NCBI GenBank assembly: GCA_026713825.1 | Contig: JAPONS010000049.1 | Span: 1 to 64,000, forward strand | DNA from: Chloroflexota bacterium | Lineage (GTDB): Bacteria > Chloroflexota > Dehalococcoidia > Lucifugimonadales > UBA1127 | Direction of reading: 5' to 3' | Length of the DNA stretch: 64,000 nucleotides | Part shown: in pieces, positions 44,240-56,265 of the stretch | How positions within the stretch are numbered: the stretch's first letter is position 1 | How the letters are laid out: the number at the start of each line of letters is the position of its first letter | The notes under the pieces: model-generated | Told to the model about the DNA's origin: nothing | Databases searched by the model: none | Seen by the model: the letters and a program-made list of their open reading frames with translations, nothing else | Position numbers and translations under genes: made by a program

Positions 44240-45057
44240 ACCTGCAGGAGCTGGGCGCCAGCGGCGTGCAAATTCCCGACGTCGGTTTGGGCACGTGGGC
44301 GTACACGGGCGGCAGCGCGCCTTTGCGGCGAGGCGTCGAGCTGGGCGCGTTCCTCATCGACACGGCGGAGGCGTACCACACGGAGGACGCCGTCGGAGCG
44401 GCGATCGAGGACATTCGCGGCGACGTGTTCGTCGCAACCAAGGTCTCGCCGTCGCACTTCCGCCGCAGGGACGTGCACCGCGCCGCCGACGAGAGCCTTA
44501 GGCTCCTCAAGTGCGACGTCATCGACCTGTACCAGCTCCACTGGCCGAACTCACAGATCCCTATCGCGGAGACGATGGGCGCAATGGAGGAGCTGGTGGA
44601 CGCGGGCAAGGTGCGCTACATCGGGGTCAGCAACTTCTCGGTGCGCGAGATGGAGGATGCGCAGGCGGCGCTCTCGAAATCGCGCATCGTGTCGAACCAG
44701 GTGGAGTACAGCCTGACCGACCGCTCCATCGAGCGCGAGGTGCTGCCGTACTGCCAGGCGAACGGCATCACGGTCATCGCGTACAGCCCGCTGGCGCGGG
44801 GACTCGGCAACTTCGGGAAGGGTTCAGCGGCGCTGGACGACGCGGCGGCGTGGAACGGGCGCACGGCGGCGCAGACGGCGCTGAACTGGTGCTTGAGCCA
44901 CGACCGGGTCATGGTCATCCCCAAGACTAATTCGGCCGCGCGCGTCGAGGAGAACTGCGGCGCGTCCGGCTGGCGGCTCCCGGACGAGGACATCGCGGCG
45001 CTGGAGGCGGCGTTTCCCGCGCAGGGGGAGCGACGGCGGTGGTTTGGGGGCCTTTAG
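44236..45057 (+). CDS. Aldo/keto reductase
   Basis: TIM-barrel AKR. DTAEAYHTE holds the catalytic Asp and Tyr, VATKVSP the Lys and YQLHWP the His; SNFSVREME and VIPKTNSAARVEEN form the cofactor site. It is distinct from the AKR at 42.5 kb. It is translationally coupled to the membrane protein just upstream (4-base overlap), which suggests a shared role. Confidence 0.9.
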   Translation: MNLQELGASGVQIPDVGLGTWAYTGGSAPLRRGVELGAFLIDTAEAYHTEDAVGAAIEDIRGDVFVATKVSPSHFRRRDVHRAADESLRLLKCDVIDLYQLHWPNSQIPIAETMGAMEELVDAGKVRYIGVSNFSVREMEDAQAALSKSRIVSNQVEYSLTDRSIEREVLPYCQANGITVIAYSPLARGLGNFGKGSAALDDAAAWNGRTAAQTALNWCLSHDRVMVIPKTNSAARVEENCGASGWRLPDEDIAALEAAFPAQGERRRWFGGL

Positions 45058-45199
45058 CCGCAAGCAGGCTGCGCCCTCGCCACTTGCCCGCATGTCGCAC
45101 CGTTCCTCGTGCCGCCGGGCAATACTTCCAACTTGCTTCCGAGGGCTTCCGCGAGTTGACGACTGGGTCTAGAATATGGCGTGCGCGGCATACTCTTGG

Positions 45200-47370
<2,171 letters not shown>

Positions 47371-47383
47371 CCGGGGGCAACTC

Positions 47384-47423
47384 CCCCCGTTCGTGCTGAG
47401 GGAAATCGAAGCGCGAACGGGGG
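47384..47423. repeat. Type C hairpin repeat after katG
   Basis: CCCCCGTTCG and CGAACGGGGG form a 10-bp stem with a 20-base loop containing CTGAGGGAAATCGAAG, related to segments near 9609, 15105 and 19711. It could double as the katG terminator, but no T run follows directly. Confidence 0.7.
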
Positions 47424-47608
47424 CTGGAAACACGAACGGCCCCCGCCCCCTTTTGCAGGCAAAGCAGCGTATATTCTGGCCCGTCCACCCCGCCGAACTT
47501 GGGACGGTGCTGCACCTTGGCCAGGAGTCGCCGTCCTTGGCACTGTGGGCTCTGTCATACGTAGCGTGTCAAACGTGATAGGATGCGTTCGATGCAATAG
47601 GGGCAAGC

Positions 47609-47983
47609 ATGATGAAGGTGACTATCGCTCTGGTGTTGGTCATGTGCATCATAGCCTGCGACAGTGACCGGGCCGCGCAAAGTAAGTTGGACGTGCAAGC
47701 GGAGCGGCGTGTGAGGATCGGTGTCGAATACCCGCATATACTCTACACCCACTGCGGCATCGACGACACCCGCTTTAACCGCAGAAATTGGGAAGCGCAT
47801 CCACCGCCGGGGTTGCGCGGCCCCAATCCGCCTCCGGGCTGGGATAACCACACAGTTAATACCGCCGAGGGCACAATGGTGTTGATTAATCCGAACTTGG
47901 CGCGGTTTACCAACACCGCTACCGGCGAGCAGGTCGATTTCACCCCAATGCCGAGAGGCAAAGAACTGTCCCTTTGCTGGTAG
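47609..47983 (+). CDS. Small putative lipoprotein
   Basis: A signal peptide with lipobox-like VMCIIAC lies at the N-terminus. The mature part carries a conserved-looking layout: THCGIDDTRFNRRNWEA, PPPGW, TMVLINPNLARF, VDFTPMP and a terminal CW. This pattern (two cysteines, many aromatic residues) resembles small secreted proteins of Actinobacteria and Chloroflexota whose function is unknown. Its start has no good ribosome site. It precedes the tRNA-His promoter. Confidence 0.65.
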   Translation: MMKVTIALVLVMCIIACDSDRAAQSKLDVQAERRVRIGVEYPHILYTHCGIDDTRFNRRNWEAHPPPGLRGPNPPPGWDNHTVNTAEGTMVLINPNLARFTNTATGEQVDFTPMPRGKELSLCW

Positions 47984-48025
47984 CCTTTCCAAAGATTGCC
48001 ATAACGAACCTGATATTGCGCTTTC

Positions 48026-48054
48026 TTGACCACCATTTCTACGTGTTCTAGACT
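48026..48054 (+). promoter_or_regulatory. Promoter of tRNA-His
   Basis: TTGACC (48026-48031), a 17-base spacer and TAGACT (48049-48054). The predicted start is near 48061, about 8 bases before the mature tRNA. Confidence 0.75.
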
Positions 48055-48068
48055 GTAGCCGTACCTGT

Positions 48069-48144
48069 GGTGAGCGTGGCCAAGCGGTAAGGCACCTGAC
48101 TGTGGCTCAGGAAATCGAGGGTTCGAATCCCTTCGCTCACCCCA
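48069..48144 (+). tRNA. tRNA-His (GTG)
   Basis: Acceptor GTGAGCG pairs CGCTCAC. The D stem GCC/GGC and the anticodon stem CCTGA/TCAGG enclose the loop CTGTGGC (anticodon GTG). T stem GAGGG/CCCTT with TTCGAAT. Position 73 is C, CCA is encoded, and a G at -1 faces C73, the tRNA-His identity pair. Confidence 0.97.
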
Positions 48145-48341
48145 CGCTTTGGCAATGAATTGCGCCACGACGGTTGAAAAGGCTGTTCGTGGCGTCGAGT
48201 TTCGTGACGGTTTGATTGGCGCGGCACTTGGTGGTAGGCTACTGCGCTGTCGCGCCTGATTTCCGATAGATAGCGTTGAATACGTGAGCTATGCCCATCG
48301 GTGGTGAGCCGATGCAATATTAAGGCTGGAGGACTCGTCCC

Positions 48342-48755
48342 ATGCACCTGGTTATCGACGGCTACACCGGCAACCACTCCCTGCTGCAGAACCAGGAGCA
48401 TGTGCGAGAGTTTCTGGACTCGTTCCCGGACCGCATCGGCATGACCAAGATCATCACCCCCCAGGTGCTCACCTACAATGGCCCGGTGCCCGAGGACTGG
48501 GGCGTCTCCGGCTTCGTCATCATCGCCGAGAGCCACATCAGCGTGCACACCTTCCCGGACCGCAGTTTTGTGCAGGTGGACGTCTTTTCCTGCAAGGACT
48601 TCGACATCGAACTCGCGCTTGAGGACGTGAAGGGGTGCTTTGCCCTGCACGAGGCGAACACGTGGGTGCTGGAGCGGGGGCTGGACCACTACAGCCCGGA
48701 GCAGGCGCGCCGCGCCCTCGACGCCGACCGGGCACAGCTGAGCACGCCGGCGTAG
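48342..48755 (+). CDS. speH: S-adenosylmethionine decarboxylase, prokaryotic class 1B
   Basis: A pyruvoyl enzyme that makes decarboxylated AdoMet for spermidine. The cleavage site is in AESHISVHTFP (Glu63-Ser64, Ser64 giving the pyruvoyl group; His69 nearby). VDVFSCKDFD has the catalytic Cys84. The 137-residue length matches the small class. GGAGGA precedes the ATG. speB follows at 3 bases, but no spermidine synthase is present in the window. Confidence 0.92.
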   Translation: MHLVIDGYTGNHSLLQNQEHVREFLDSFPDRIGMTKIITPQVLTYNGPVPEDWGVSGFVIIAESHISVHTFPDRSFVQVDVFSCKDFDIELALEDVKGCFALHEANTWVLERGLDHYSPEQARRALDADRAQLSTPA

Positions 48756-48758
48756 GCG

Positions 48759-49649
48759 ATGCCGACGGGTCCGTCCCACGACGACGCCAGCCTCCCCTGG
48801 AACTTCCTTGCCCTGCCGCCAGAGCAGTCCGGCTACGGCTCTTCACGCTTCCTGGTTCTGCCTGTGCCGTATGACGGCACTGTGTCGTACCGCACCGGCG
48901 CCCGCCAGGGCCCCAGCGCCATCATCGACGCCTCCCGGCAGATGGAGGACTACGACATCGAGCTGGGACGAGAGACCTGCGCGCTCGGAATTCACACGCT
49001 CCCGGAGGTGCAGCCGCATCCCGCTGGACCGGAGGCGACGGTAGAGCGTGTGCATGACGCCGTCGGACGCGCATACCGGCCCGGCGCCGTAATGGTGACC
49101 CTGGGCGGCGAGCACTCGATTACAGCCGGCGCCGTCCGCGCGCTCAAGGAGCAGCACCCGGACCTCTCCGTGCTCATGCTGGACGCCCACGCCGACTTCC
49201 GCGACAGCTATCAAGGCTCGGCGTACAGCCACGCCACTGTGGGCCGCCGCATCACTGAGTCGTGCCCGCTGGCAATCGTCGGGGTGCGCAGCCTCAGCTC
49301 CGAGGAGCGGGAGGCCATTCAGGAGGACGGGCAGCCAATGTACACGTGGCCGCAGGACTGCTCCGTTGAGGAGCTGGCTGAGGCGGCGCTGACGCACCTG
49401 ACCGGCACGGTCTACATCAGCATCGACCTGGACGCGCTGGACCCGTCAATCATGTCAGCGGTTGGCACGCCGGAGCCGGGCGGCATGCTGTGGGCCGAGA
49501 CCCTCACGCTGCTGCGCACCGTGGCGAGCCGACGGCGTATCGTGGGCTTCGACCTGATGGAGCTGGCGCCGCCGGAAGGCCCCGTGAGTTGCGCGTATAC
49601 GGCGGCCAAACTCGCCTACAAGCTCATGGGGTATGCTACGCTAAACTAG
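48759..49649 (+). CDS. speB: Agmatinase / ureohydrolase
   Basis: Arginase-superfamily di-manganese enzyme. Metal motifs GGEHS, DAHADFRDSY and SIDLDALDPS are complete. Combined with the AdoMet decarboxylase just upstream, agmatinase (agmatine to putrescine) is the best call; proclavaminate or guanidinobutyrase specificity cannot be excluded. ATG 48759 lacks a ribosome site and probably relies on coupling. Confidence 0.92.
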   Translation: MPTGPSHDDASLPWNFLALPPEQSGYGSSRFLVLPVPYDGTVSYRTGARQGPSAIIDASRQMEDYDIELGRETCALGIHTLPEVQPHPAGPEATVERVHDAVGRAYRPGAVMVTLGGEHSITAGAVRALKEQHPDLSVLMLDAHADFRDSYQGSAYSHATVGRRITESCPLAIVGVRSLSSEEREAIQEDGQPMYTWPQDCSVEELAEAALTHLTGTVYISIDLDALDPSIMSAVGTPEPGGMLWAETLTLLRTVASRRRIVGFDLMELAPPEGPVSCAYTAAKLAYKLMGYATLN

Positions 49650-49685
49650 ACCGTACGGAAGTTTCGGGCGGTCTGGGAGTGGCGC

Positions 49686-50816
49686 ATGCACAGCACTTTC
49701 TCACTTGGCAGGATCTTTGGCATTCCCGTGGGCGTGAGCTACACCTGGTTTGCCATCTTCATCCTCGTCAGCTTTCTGGTCTTCGACCAATTGTCCTTTC
49801 ATCTGCCGCGGTGGGGCCCAGTGGCAATCGCGGGCATGGCCGGCGCGACAGGCCTCCTCTTCTTCGGCTCAATCCTCGTCCATGAACTGGCGCACAGCCT
49901 CATGGCGACGCGACACAGCCTGCCCGTGCGAGGCATCACGCTGTTCCTGCTGGGTGGCGTTTCACACATCTCCCGCGAGGCGCGGCGGCCCTGGATCGAG
50001 TTTATGGTCGCGGTCGTGGGACCGCTGATGAGCCTTGGACTGGCGGCTGCGTTGCTGGCCGTCGCATTCTTCGTCGCGCCCGTGTTCCTGACTGGACGCC
50101 TTCGCGAAGCCGTTACTGTGGTCGCGTTCCTGTTGGGATGGACAAACCTCGCGCTGGGGGTGTTCAACCTGCTGCCCGGCTTCCCCCTCGATGGCGGCCG
50201 CGTCCTGCGGGCCGGCATTTGGGGGCTGACCGGCAACTACTGGCTCGCGACCAACGTGGCCGTCATATCCGGCCAAGCCTTCGCGGTGGCGCTGGCGGTG
50301 GGCAGCGTCTTCATCTTTCTCCAGACGAACTCCTTCCTCAATCTCTGGCCCGTCATGGTAAGCGTGTTCATCTTCATAGCCGCCACCAGCGCGAGGTCCG
50401 CGGCCCGCGACCGCAGACGGCTGGCGAGCGTCACCCTCGGCGAAGTCGTCGCGCCGGACCTCGTGCCGGCGGAGGCGACGATAGCGGAGGCCGTCAGCCT
50501 GCACCTCATGCGCACCGGGCGCTCCGCGGCACTCGTCGGCGTCGACGGCGTGCCCGCGGGTGTGCTGCACCTGGGGGAGCTTCGCCGTCTCCCTCGCGAC
50601 GTGTGGGGGATTGCCAGCACGATACAGGTGATGACTCCCCTCTCCTCATTCTCCGCCCTGGAATCGTCACAGCCGGCGTCAGAGGCGATTGAGTTGCTGG
50701 AGGAGGAAGACCGTCCGCCGGGAGTGCTGGTGGTCGAAAATGGGCGGCTGGTGGGCGTTGTCACACGGGGCGACCTCTACGGCTACATGCGCCTTCGGCG
50801 TGCGCTCAAGCTGTAG
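49686..50816 (+). CDS. Site-2 protease (M50) with CBS domains
   Basis: An intramembrane zinc metalloprotease. HELAH (His66, Glu67, His70) lies in a membrane helix, and [11 protein letters not shown] supplies the third ligand. About six membrane helices precede two CBS-like domains ([18 protein letters not shown] and the C-terminal [19 protein letters not shown]), which probably sense adenine nucleotides. The family cleaves membrane-bound transcription regulators. GGGAGTGG precedes the ATG. Confidence 0.92.
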   Translation: MHSTFSLGRIFGIPVGVSYTWFAIFILVSFLVFDQLSFHLPRWGPVAIAGMAGATGLLFFGSILVHELAHSLMATRHSLPVRGITLFLLGGVSHISREARRPWIEFMVAVVGPLMSLGLAAALLAVAFFVAPVFLTGRLREAVTVVAFLLGWTNLALGVFNLLPGFPLDGGRVLRAGIWGLTGNYWLATNVAVISGQAFAVALAVGSVFIFLQTNSFLNLWPVMVSVFIFIAATSARSAARDRRRLASVTLGEVVAPDLVPAEATIAEAVSLHLMRTGRSAALVGVDGVPAGVLHLGELRRLPRDVWGIASTIQVMTPLSSFSALESSQPASEAIELLEEEDRPPGVLVVENGRLVGVVTRGDLYGYMRLRRALKL

Positions 50817-50830
50817 GGGCAAGGCGCCCG

Positions 50831-50839
50831 TGCTACAAT
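50831..50839 (+). promoter_or_regulatory. Extended -10 promoter of the cysteine desulfurase gene
   Basis: TGC-TACAAT, an extended -10, about 58 bases upstream of the GTG start. The next gene's promoter is therefore separate from the protease gene. Confidence 0.55.
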
Positions 50840-50896
50840 AATTTATTCTTTCGGCGGCTTTTGCAAGAGCCGCAACACCACACAGGAGTCGACTCG

Positions 50897-52093
50897 GTGG
50901 AGACCGGCGAGCGGGAAATCTATCTGGACCACGCAGCCACGACTCCCCTGCGGGCGGAGGCGCTGGAGGCGATGTTGCCGTACCTGCAGGAGGCCTACGG
51001 CAACCCGTCCAGCATTCACGCCGTGGGGCAGCGCGCCCGGATGGCGCTGGAGGACGCGCGGGACACCATCGCCAAGGCGCTGGAGTGCCGCGCCAACGAG
51101 GTCGTCTTCACGAGCGGCGGCACGGAGTCCGACAACGCCGCCATCAAGGGCGGCGCAATGGCGCTGCGTCCCACCGGCAACCACATCGTCACAACGGTCA
51201 TCGAGCATCACGCGGTGCTTCATACGTGCCACCAGCTTGAAAGCCTTGGATTTGATGTAACTTACGTCCCCGTCGACAGCGAGGGCCTCGTTAACCCAGT
51301 CGATGTGCTAGACGCGGTGACGGACCAGACGGCGCTTGTCAGCGTCATGTACGCCAACAACGAGATAGGCACTGTGCAACCGGTGGCCGAGATAGCGCGG
51401 CTGGTTAAGGAGCGGGCGAAGGAGCAAGGCCGCACGATCCTCGTGCACACGGACGCGGTGCAGGCCGCCGGATACCTGGATCTGTCAGTGAAGCGGCTTG
51501 GCGTCGATTTGCTCAGCCTGTCGGCGCACAAGTTTCACGGGCCAAAGGGGGCCGGGGTGCTGTTTGTCCGACGTGGCACGCCATTTTCGCCGCTGTTGAT
51601 GGGAGGCGGGCAGGAGCGGGAGCGCCGGTCGGGGACGGAGAATGTGCCGGCCATCGCCGGCATGGCGGAGGCGCTTCGATTGGCCGAGCAGGAGCGGGAG
51701 GCCGCGTGCGCGCACAGCGCCGCCCTGCGTGACCGGCTGGCGGCGGGCATCCTCGAACGCGTTCCCGGCTCCATTCTGAACGGCCACGCGACGCGGCGGC
51801 TGCCCAACAACGTCAACGTCTGCTTTCCGGGGCTGGAGGCGGAGCCGGTGTTGCTGGGCCTCGACCTGAAGGGGATCTATGCCTCCAGCGGAAGCGCATG
51901 TTCCACCGCGTCGCTGGAGCCGTCGCATGTGCTTACTGCCATCGGCCGGCCGGCGGACATCGCGCGGGGCAGCCTCCGGGTGACCGTGGGCAGAGGGACG
52001 ACCGAGGATGATGTACACTATTTTTTGGAGACGCTGCCTCCGCTGGTGAAGCGCCTCCGCGATATGCCATCGTTCAGCGCGGGACGGGTGTGA
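50897..52093 (+). CDS. Cysteine desulfurase (IscS/NifS family)
   Basis: A PLP enzyme that removes sulfur from cysteine. [11 protein letters not shown] at the start, IEHHAVL, the PLP lysine in [11 protein letters not shown], the RSGTENVP segment and the sulfur-accepting Cys in [17 protein letters not shown] all fit. The GTG at 50897 has AGGAG 8 bases upstream; the earlier in-frame TTG has none. No iscU or other Fe-S gene follows. NifS-type enzymes can also release selenium from selenocysteine. Confidence 0.93.
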   Translation: METGEREIYLDHAATTPLRAEALEAMLPYLQEAYGNPSSIHAVGQRARMALEDARDTIAKALECRANEVVFTSGGTESDNAAIKGGAMALRPTGNHIVTTVIEHHAVLHTCHQLESLGFDVTYVPVDSEGLVNPVDVLDAVTDQTALVSVMYANNEIGTVQPVAEIARLVKERAKEQGRTILVHTDAVQAAGYLDLSVKRLGVDLLSLSAHKFHGPKGAGVLFVRRGTPFSPLLMGGGQERERRSGTENVPAIAGMAEALRLAEQEREAACAHSAALRDRLAAGILERVPGSILNGHATRRLPNNVNVCFPGLEAEPVLLGLDLKGIYASSGSACSTASLEPSHVLTAIGRPADIARGSLRVTVGRGTTEDDVHYFLETLPPLVKRLRDMPSFSAGRV

Positions 52094-52151
52094 AATCCCA
52101 GAGGGAACCCAATCGCGCGGGGCAACGTTAATTTCCTTCAAGAGAGTCTAC

Positions 52152-52697
52152 TTGTATGGACGTGTGCACGTGAGGTTCATTCGACACATAGCGTTGCTGA
52201 CGGCTCTGGCCGCAGCGCTGACTACAGCCTGCGGCGACGACTCTTTGACGAGCATCACTCTGGCTGGACGAGGCCTGACGATGAACGTCTCCGAACTCCA
52301 GGTGGTCGACGGCCTCATTTACCAGGATGTTGACTCAGAGTTCTACAGTGTCGGGCCCGCGATGGAAGGGCACGACTTGATGGTGACGCGGGTGACCATC
52401 TGGAACACCCGCTCGGGTCTGCTCTCGCTCAACATCGACGAGGATTCCGGACGGCTGGACGGCACCGACGGTGAGCGGAGCTTCCCCGTCGACCCCTACG
52501 AGCGCCGCGTGAAACTCGACGCGCCACCGGCGGCGCTGAGCCCTCACCTGCCGTTCCTCTGGGGCCCGTCGGAACTGCCGCAGGACTTCAATATAAGCGG
52601 GTGGATGGTCTTTGAATTGCCTGTTGGCACGGAGATAGCGCAGCTGCGGTGGGAACAGGTGGACGCTCTGCGCTTTCCCATAGAGATTTCAGAGTGA
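52152..52697 (+). CDS. Putative lipoprotein
   Basis: Signal peptide RFIRHIALLTALAAALTTAC ends in a lipobox-like TTAC. The mature domain of about 150 residues is beta-rich (LMVTRVTIWNTRSGLLSLNIDEDSG), similar to extracellular DUF4352-like immunoglobulin folds, though I cannot assign it. Start codon is uncertain: TTG 52152 or GTG 52164/52170. Confidence 0.65.
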   Translation: MYGRVHVRFIRHIALLTALAAALTTACGDDSLTSITLAGRGLTMNVSELQVVDGLIYQDVDSEFYSVGPAMEGHDLMVTRVTIWNTRSGLLSLNIDEDSGRLDGTDGERSFPVDPYERRVKLDAPPAALSPHLPFLWGPSELPQDFNISGWMVFELPVGTEIAQLRWEQVDALRFPIEISE

Positions 52698-52738
52698 GGC
52701 GCCGCATTGCAGCCCTAGCTAGCGACGCGATGAATCGG

Positions 52739-52744
52739 TATACT
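52739..52744 (+). promoter_or_regulatory. -10 box of the gldA-like operon
   Basis: TATACT, with TAGCTA at 52716-52721 in the -35 position (17-base spacing), about 63 bases upstream of the gldA-like start. Confidence 0.45.
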
Positions 52745-52806
52745 CAAGAGTTGTGCGCTGAGCCAAGGACACGCTCCGGCGCTACAGATTGAATGCAGGG
52801 AAGGTC

Positions 52807-53769
52807 ATGCCGGACACGATGATTGAGGTCAAGGACCTCACGAAATATTACGGGGACAACCTCGCCGTGGACAACATTTCCTTCCACGTCGAGAAGGGCG
52901 AGGTTGTCGGCTTCCTTGGGCCCAACGGGTCCGGCAAGACGACGACCATGCGCATTCTCACCGGCTACCTGCCGCCTTCCACCGGGGCGGCGAGCATTGC
53001 AGGACACGACACGATGACGGGATCGCTGGAGGCGCGGCGGCACATCGGCTACCTGCCGGAGACGGTGCCGCTCTACACCGACATGACCGTCGAGGACTAC
53101 CTGTCCTTCCTCGGCACCATCCGCGGGATGCGCGGCGACTACCTGAACAAGCGAATCGACATTGCGATTGAGCGCGTGAAGCTGGGCGACTACCGCAAGT
53201 CGCTCATTCACAAACTCTCGAAGGGCTACAGGCAGCGCACGGGTCTGGCCCAGGCCATCCTGCACGAGCCGGAGGTGCTCATCCTGGACGAGCCCACCGT
53301 CGGAATCGACCCGATCCAGGTGGTGGAGACCCGTGAGCTCATCAAGGAGCTCGGCAGGGAGCAGACGCTGCTGCTGAGCACGCACATCCTGCCGGAGGTG
53401 AGCGCAGTCTGCGAACGGGTGCTCATCATCAATGAGGGCATACTTGTGGCCGAGGACACGCCGGACAACCTTGCAGTCCGTCTGCGGGGAACCGAGCAGG
53501 TGCAGGCGGAGATTCGCGGCCCCAGCGCGGACGTCATTCGCGAGCTTCGCGCCCTGGAGGGCGTCACGAGCGCCCGGTACATCGACACCGCCACGGGCCC
53601 GCGCTACACGATCGAGTCGCCTTCCGGCAACGACCTGAGGGAGAAGATAGCGGAGATGGTGGTGATGCACGGCTGGGGGCTGCTGCAGCTCAGCATTGTC
53701 CCGATGAGCCTGGAGGAGATCTTTCTGGAGCTTACCACCGCCGACGATGAGGAGGGCGCGGCCCGTTGA
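52807..53769 (+). CDS. gldA: ABC transporter ATPase, GldA-like
   Basis: Nucleotide-binding protein of a DrrA/GldA-type exporter. Walker A GPNGSGKTTT, signature LSKGYRQRTGLAQA, Walker B VLILDEPTVGIDP and H-loop LLLSTHILPEV. A C-terminal extension (about 80 residues) is typical of this group. The ATG at 52807 is chosen; ATG 52819 is possible. The next gene overlaps its stop as TTGA. GldA with GldF and GldG is needed for gliding in Bacteroidota; in other phyla the same set has unknown cargo. Confidence 0.9.
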   Translation: MPDTMIEVKDLTKYYGDNLAVDNISFHVEKGEVVGFLGPNGSGKTTTMRILTGYLPPSTGAASIAGHDTMTGSLEARRHIGYLPETVPLYTDMTVEDYLSFLGTIRGMRGDYLNKRIDIAIERVKLGDYRKSLIHKLSKGYRQRTGLAQAILHEPEVLILDEPTVGIDPIQVVETRELIKELGREQTLLLSTHILPEVSAVCERVLIINEGILVAEDTPDNLAVRLRGTEQVQAEIRGPSADVIRELRALEGVTSARYIDTATGPRYTIESPSGNDLREKIAEMVVMHGWGLLQLSIVPMSLEEIFLELTTADDEEGAAR

Positions 53770-54548
53770 ACCGACCGACACTTTCAATGCCAAACGTTTC
53801 TACCGGCGGCATTATGGCGTACATGTTGTCCACATGGCGCAACACGTTCGCCATTTTCTGGAAGGAGACCAAGACCTACTTCACGTCACCGATGGCTTAC
53901 ATCATCGGCGGCGTGTTCCTGGCCATCACCGGCTACCTCTTCGTCTCCAGCATCAGCGTGGCTTTCCCGGAGGCGAGCATCCGCGGCTGGCTGGACCCCA
54001 GCACGACCGTCTTTGTGCTGTGGGCGCCCGCCATCACGATGAGGCTATTGGCGGAGGAGCAGAAGCTGGGCACGCTGGAACTGCTGATGACCTCTCCCAT
54101 CCGCGACTACGAGATCGTGCTGGGCAAGTTCGCGGCGGTGATGGCCATTCTCCTCGCGACGCTGGTCCTGACCCTGTTCTACACGCTGTTGCTCGTGCTC
54201 TACGGCGACCCGGACCTGGGGCCGATTCTCACCGGCTACCTCGGCATCATCTTGTTTGGCGGCGCAAGCCTGTCCATCGGGCTGCTGGCGTCGTCGCTTA
54301 CGAGCAACCAGGTGGTGGCGGCCATCGTGAGCTTCGGAACGCTGTTGCTCATGGTGCTCACGAACCAGGCTGCGGACATCACCTCGGGCGTTGCCGCGCA
54401 GGTGCTCGAGGGGGTCTCCCTCAGCGGGCACTTCGACGACTTCTCCCGGGGCATCCTCGACACCAACAACGTGGTCTATTACCTGAGCGTGATGGCCTTC
54501 TTCCTCTTCCTTACCATCCGAAACATTGAGTCAAGGCGGTGGAGATAA
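53766..54548 (+). CDS. gldF: ABC-2 permease, GldF-like
   Basis: Six hydrophobic segments in 260 residues. IFWKETKTYFTSPMAYIIGGVFLAITGY is the typical start of GldF/NosY-like permeases; LAEEQKLGTLELLMTSPI and the EIVLGKF motif follow. The TTG start overlaps the gldA stop and has GAGGAGGG upstream. It would form the channel with the ATPase. Confidence 0.88.
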   Translation: MNRPTLSMPNVSTGGIMAYMLSTWRNTFAIFWKETKTYFTSPMAYIIGGVFLAITGYLFVSSISVAFPEASIRGWLDPSTTVFVLWAPAITMRLLAEEQKLGTLELLMTSPIRDYEIVLGKFAAVMAILLATLVLTLFYTLLLVLYGDPDLGPILTGYLGIILFGGASLSIGLLASSLTSNQVVAAIVSFGTLLLMVLTNQAADITSGVAAQVLEGVSLSGHFDDFSRGILDTNNVVYYLSVMAFFLFLTIRNIESRRWR

Positions 54549-54549
54549 G

Positions 54550-56226
54550 ATGGCGGAACAGGATCTCCAACGCGTGAGCCTTTGGGAACGGATCAAGGGC
54601 ATCCTTTCCGCGGCGGCGCTCTTGCTCGCCATCGTCGGCGGGGTGGCGCTGCTGGGCGGCTTTGCTCTCTGGCTCTGGGCAGACGACCTCAGGACAACCG
54701 GCACCTACATGATGATTGCCGGCGCCGTCGTCCTTCTGATTGCCGCGGTCTTCTCCTCGGTGAACATCCGGGAAGCGCTCGCAGGGCAGCGGGGCCGGTT
54801 TGCTATCAATGCCATCCTCATGGTCGTGGCCTTCACCGGCATCGTGGTTTTCTTCAATTTCATCAGCTACCACAATGTTGCCCGAGCCGACCTGACCGCG
54901 TCCAAGCAGTTCTCGCTGGCCCAGCAGACGACACAGGTGCTGGACGACCTGACAGAAAATGTCCATGCGACCGCATTCTTCATCCCTGACAGGCCAACCG
55001 ATGAAGCCAATCGTCAGCTGGCCGACGACTTGATGTTCGAGTTTCAGCGGCGGTCCAACCGGACGTTCACGTATGAGTTTGTCGACCCAGAGGGCGATCC
55101 GGGACGTGCAGAGGTGTACGGCCTTTCCCAGTTCCCCTCCATCGTCTTCCAGGCACAGGATTCCGGCCAGGCCGTTGTGCTGTCAGTCCCGCCGCTGTCC
55201 GAACAGGACCTCACCAGCATGCTGCTCATCGTCACAGGCGAGCAACAGAAGCGGGTCTACTTCGTGACGGGCCACGGCGAGAAGGACGCCATCAACCAGG
55301 ACCCGGAGGACCCCCAGGGCTTCGCCTTCGCGGGTAGGGGTGTACTCGCAGACAGCTACTCGGTGGACACGCTGAACCTGGCTCAGGTGGGTACGATTCC
55401 CGAGGATGCGGCGGTGCTGGTATTCCCGGGACCATCGCGAAACATGTCCATCCAGGAGTTTGACTCCTTTGACGCGTGGCTCAGGAACGGCGGACGTGCG
55501 ATATTCCTCGTAGACCCGCCGGTGCCGAACAGCGTACGCACGCTGCTGGAGCCGTGGGGAATCGCGCTCGGCGGCGACACGATTGTGGACCCGGGCAGCT
55601 CCCTGCATCAGGCGCTGCGGACCCCGCTGCTCCAGAGCGGCCAGTTCAACCGGCAGACCAGCATCACCCGCGATCTGGATACGGTGCTCATGCCGCTCTC
55701 CACGCCCATCGAAATCAGCGTCGAGCCGGAGAAGGTGCCGCCATGGGTGGAGTACGTTCCGCTGGCGCGGTCGACGCTGCTGAGCTGGAAGACCTCCGAC
55801 CCGGAGAGCGAGGACTTCAACCCGGAGAGAGGCGACACCATCGGCCCGTTCGACGTTGGAATGGTCGTACACGCGTGCGGCATCGTCGGCGAGGAGATCG
55901 ACACGGTGATCGCGGTGGCGGGCCGCAGCCGCGAGTGCATCTCCGCGGAGGGCACGCGGAAGCCGACGACCATCGCGATCTTCGGCGACTCGGACTTTGC
56001 GGCGAACCGCTATTCGCCGTACTCCACCAACCTCGACTTCTTCCTGAACGCGGTCAATTACGTGGCGGAGGACTACAACCTCATCTCCATCCGGCCAAAG
56101 CCCTTCGCCTTCCGTGAGCTGGTTGTGACCAGCCAGGAGTTCGACTTCATCCGCTTCTCCAGCTGGTTCCTGCTGCCCGCCGCCGTTGGCCTTGCCAGCA
56201 TTGCGGTCTGGTGGCGCCGGCGGTGA
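54550..56226 (+). CDS. gldG: GldG-like auxiliary subunit of the ABC system
   Basis: 559 residues. Three N-terminal membrane helices precede a large extracytoplasmic GldG/ABC_transp_aux domain, starting with LTASKQFSLAQQTTQVLDDL (family-typical). It contains YEFVDPEGDPGRAEVYGL and VYFVTGHGEKD, and ends with a C-terminal membrane helix followed by WRRR. It begins 1 base after the gldF stop. It is thought to couple the transporter to surface partners, and is found beyond gliding bacteria. Confidence 0.88.
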   Translation: MAEQDLQRVSLWERIKGILSAAALLLAIVGGVALLGGFALWLWADDLRTTGTYMMIAGAVVLLIAAVFSSVNIREALAGQRGRFAINAILMVVAFTGIVVFFNFISYHNVARADLTASKQFSLAQQTTQVLDDLTENVHATAFFIPDRPTDEANRQLADDLMFEFQRRSNRTFTYEFVDPEGDPGRAEVYGLSQFPSIVFQAQDSGQAVVLSVPPLSEQDLTSMLLIVTGEQQKRVYFVTGHGEKDAINQDPEDPQGFAFAGRGVLADSYSVDTLNLAQVGTIPEDAAVLVFPGPSRNMSIQEFDSFDAWLRNGGRAIFLVDPPVPNSVRTLLEPWGIALGGDTIVDPGSSLHQALRTPLLQSGQFNRQTSITRDLDTVLMPLSTPIEISVEPEKVPPWVEYVPLARSTLLSWKTSDPESEDFNPERGDTIGPFDVGMVVHACGIVGEEIDTVIAVAGRSRECISAEGTRKPTTIAIFGDSDFAANRYSPYSTNLDFFLNAVNYVAEDYNLISIRPKPFAFRELVVTSQEFDFIRFSSWFLLPAAVGLASIAVWWRRR

Positions 56227-56265
56227 TGCGGGAGACCAAGACGACATGACGGAGCCCCGCCGAGC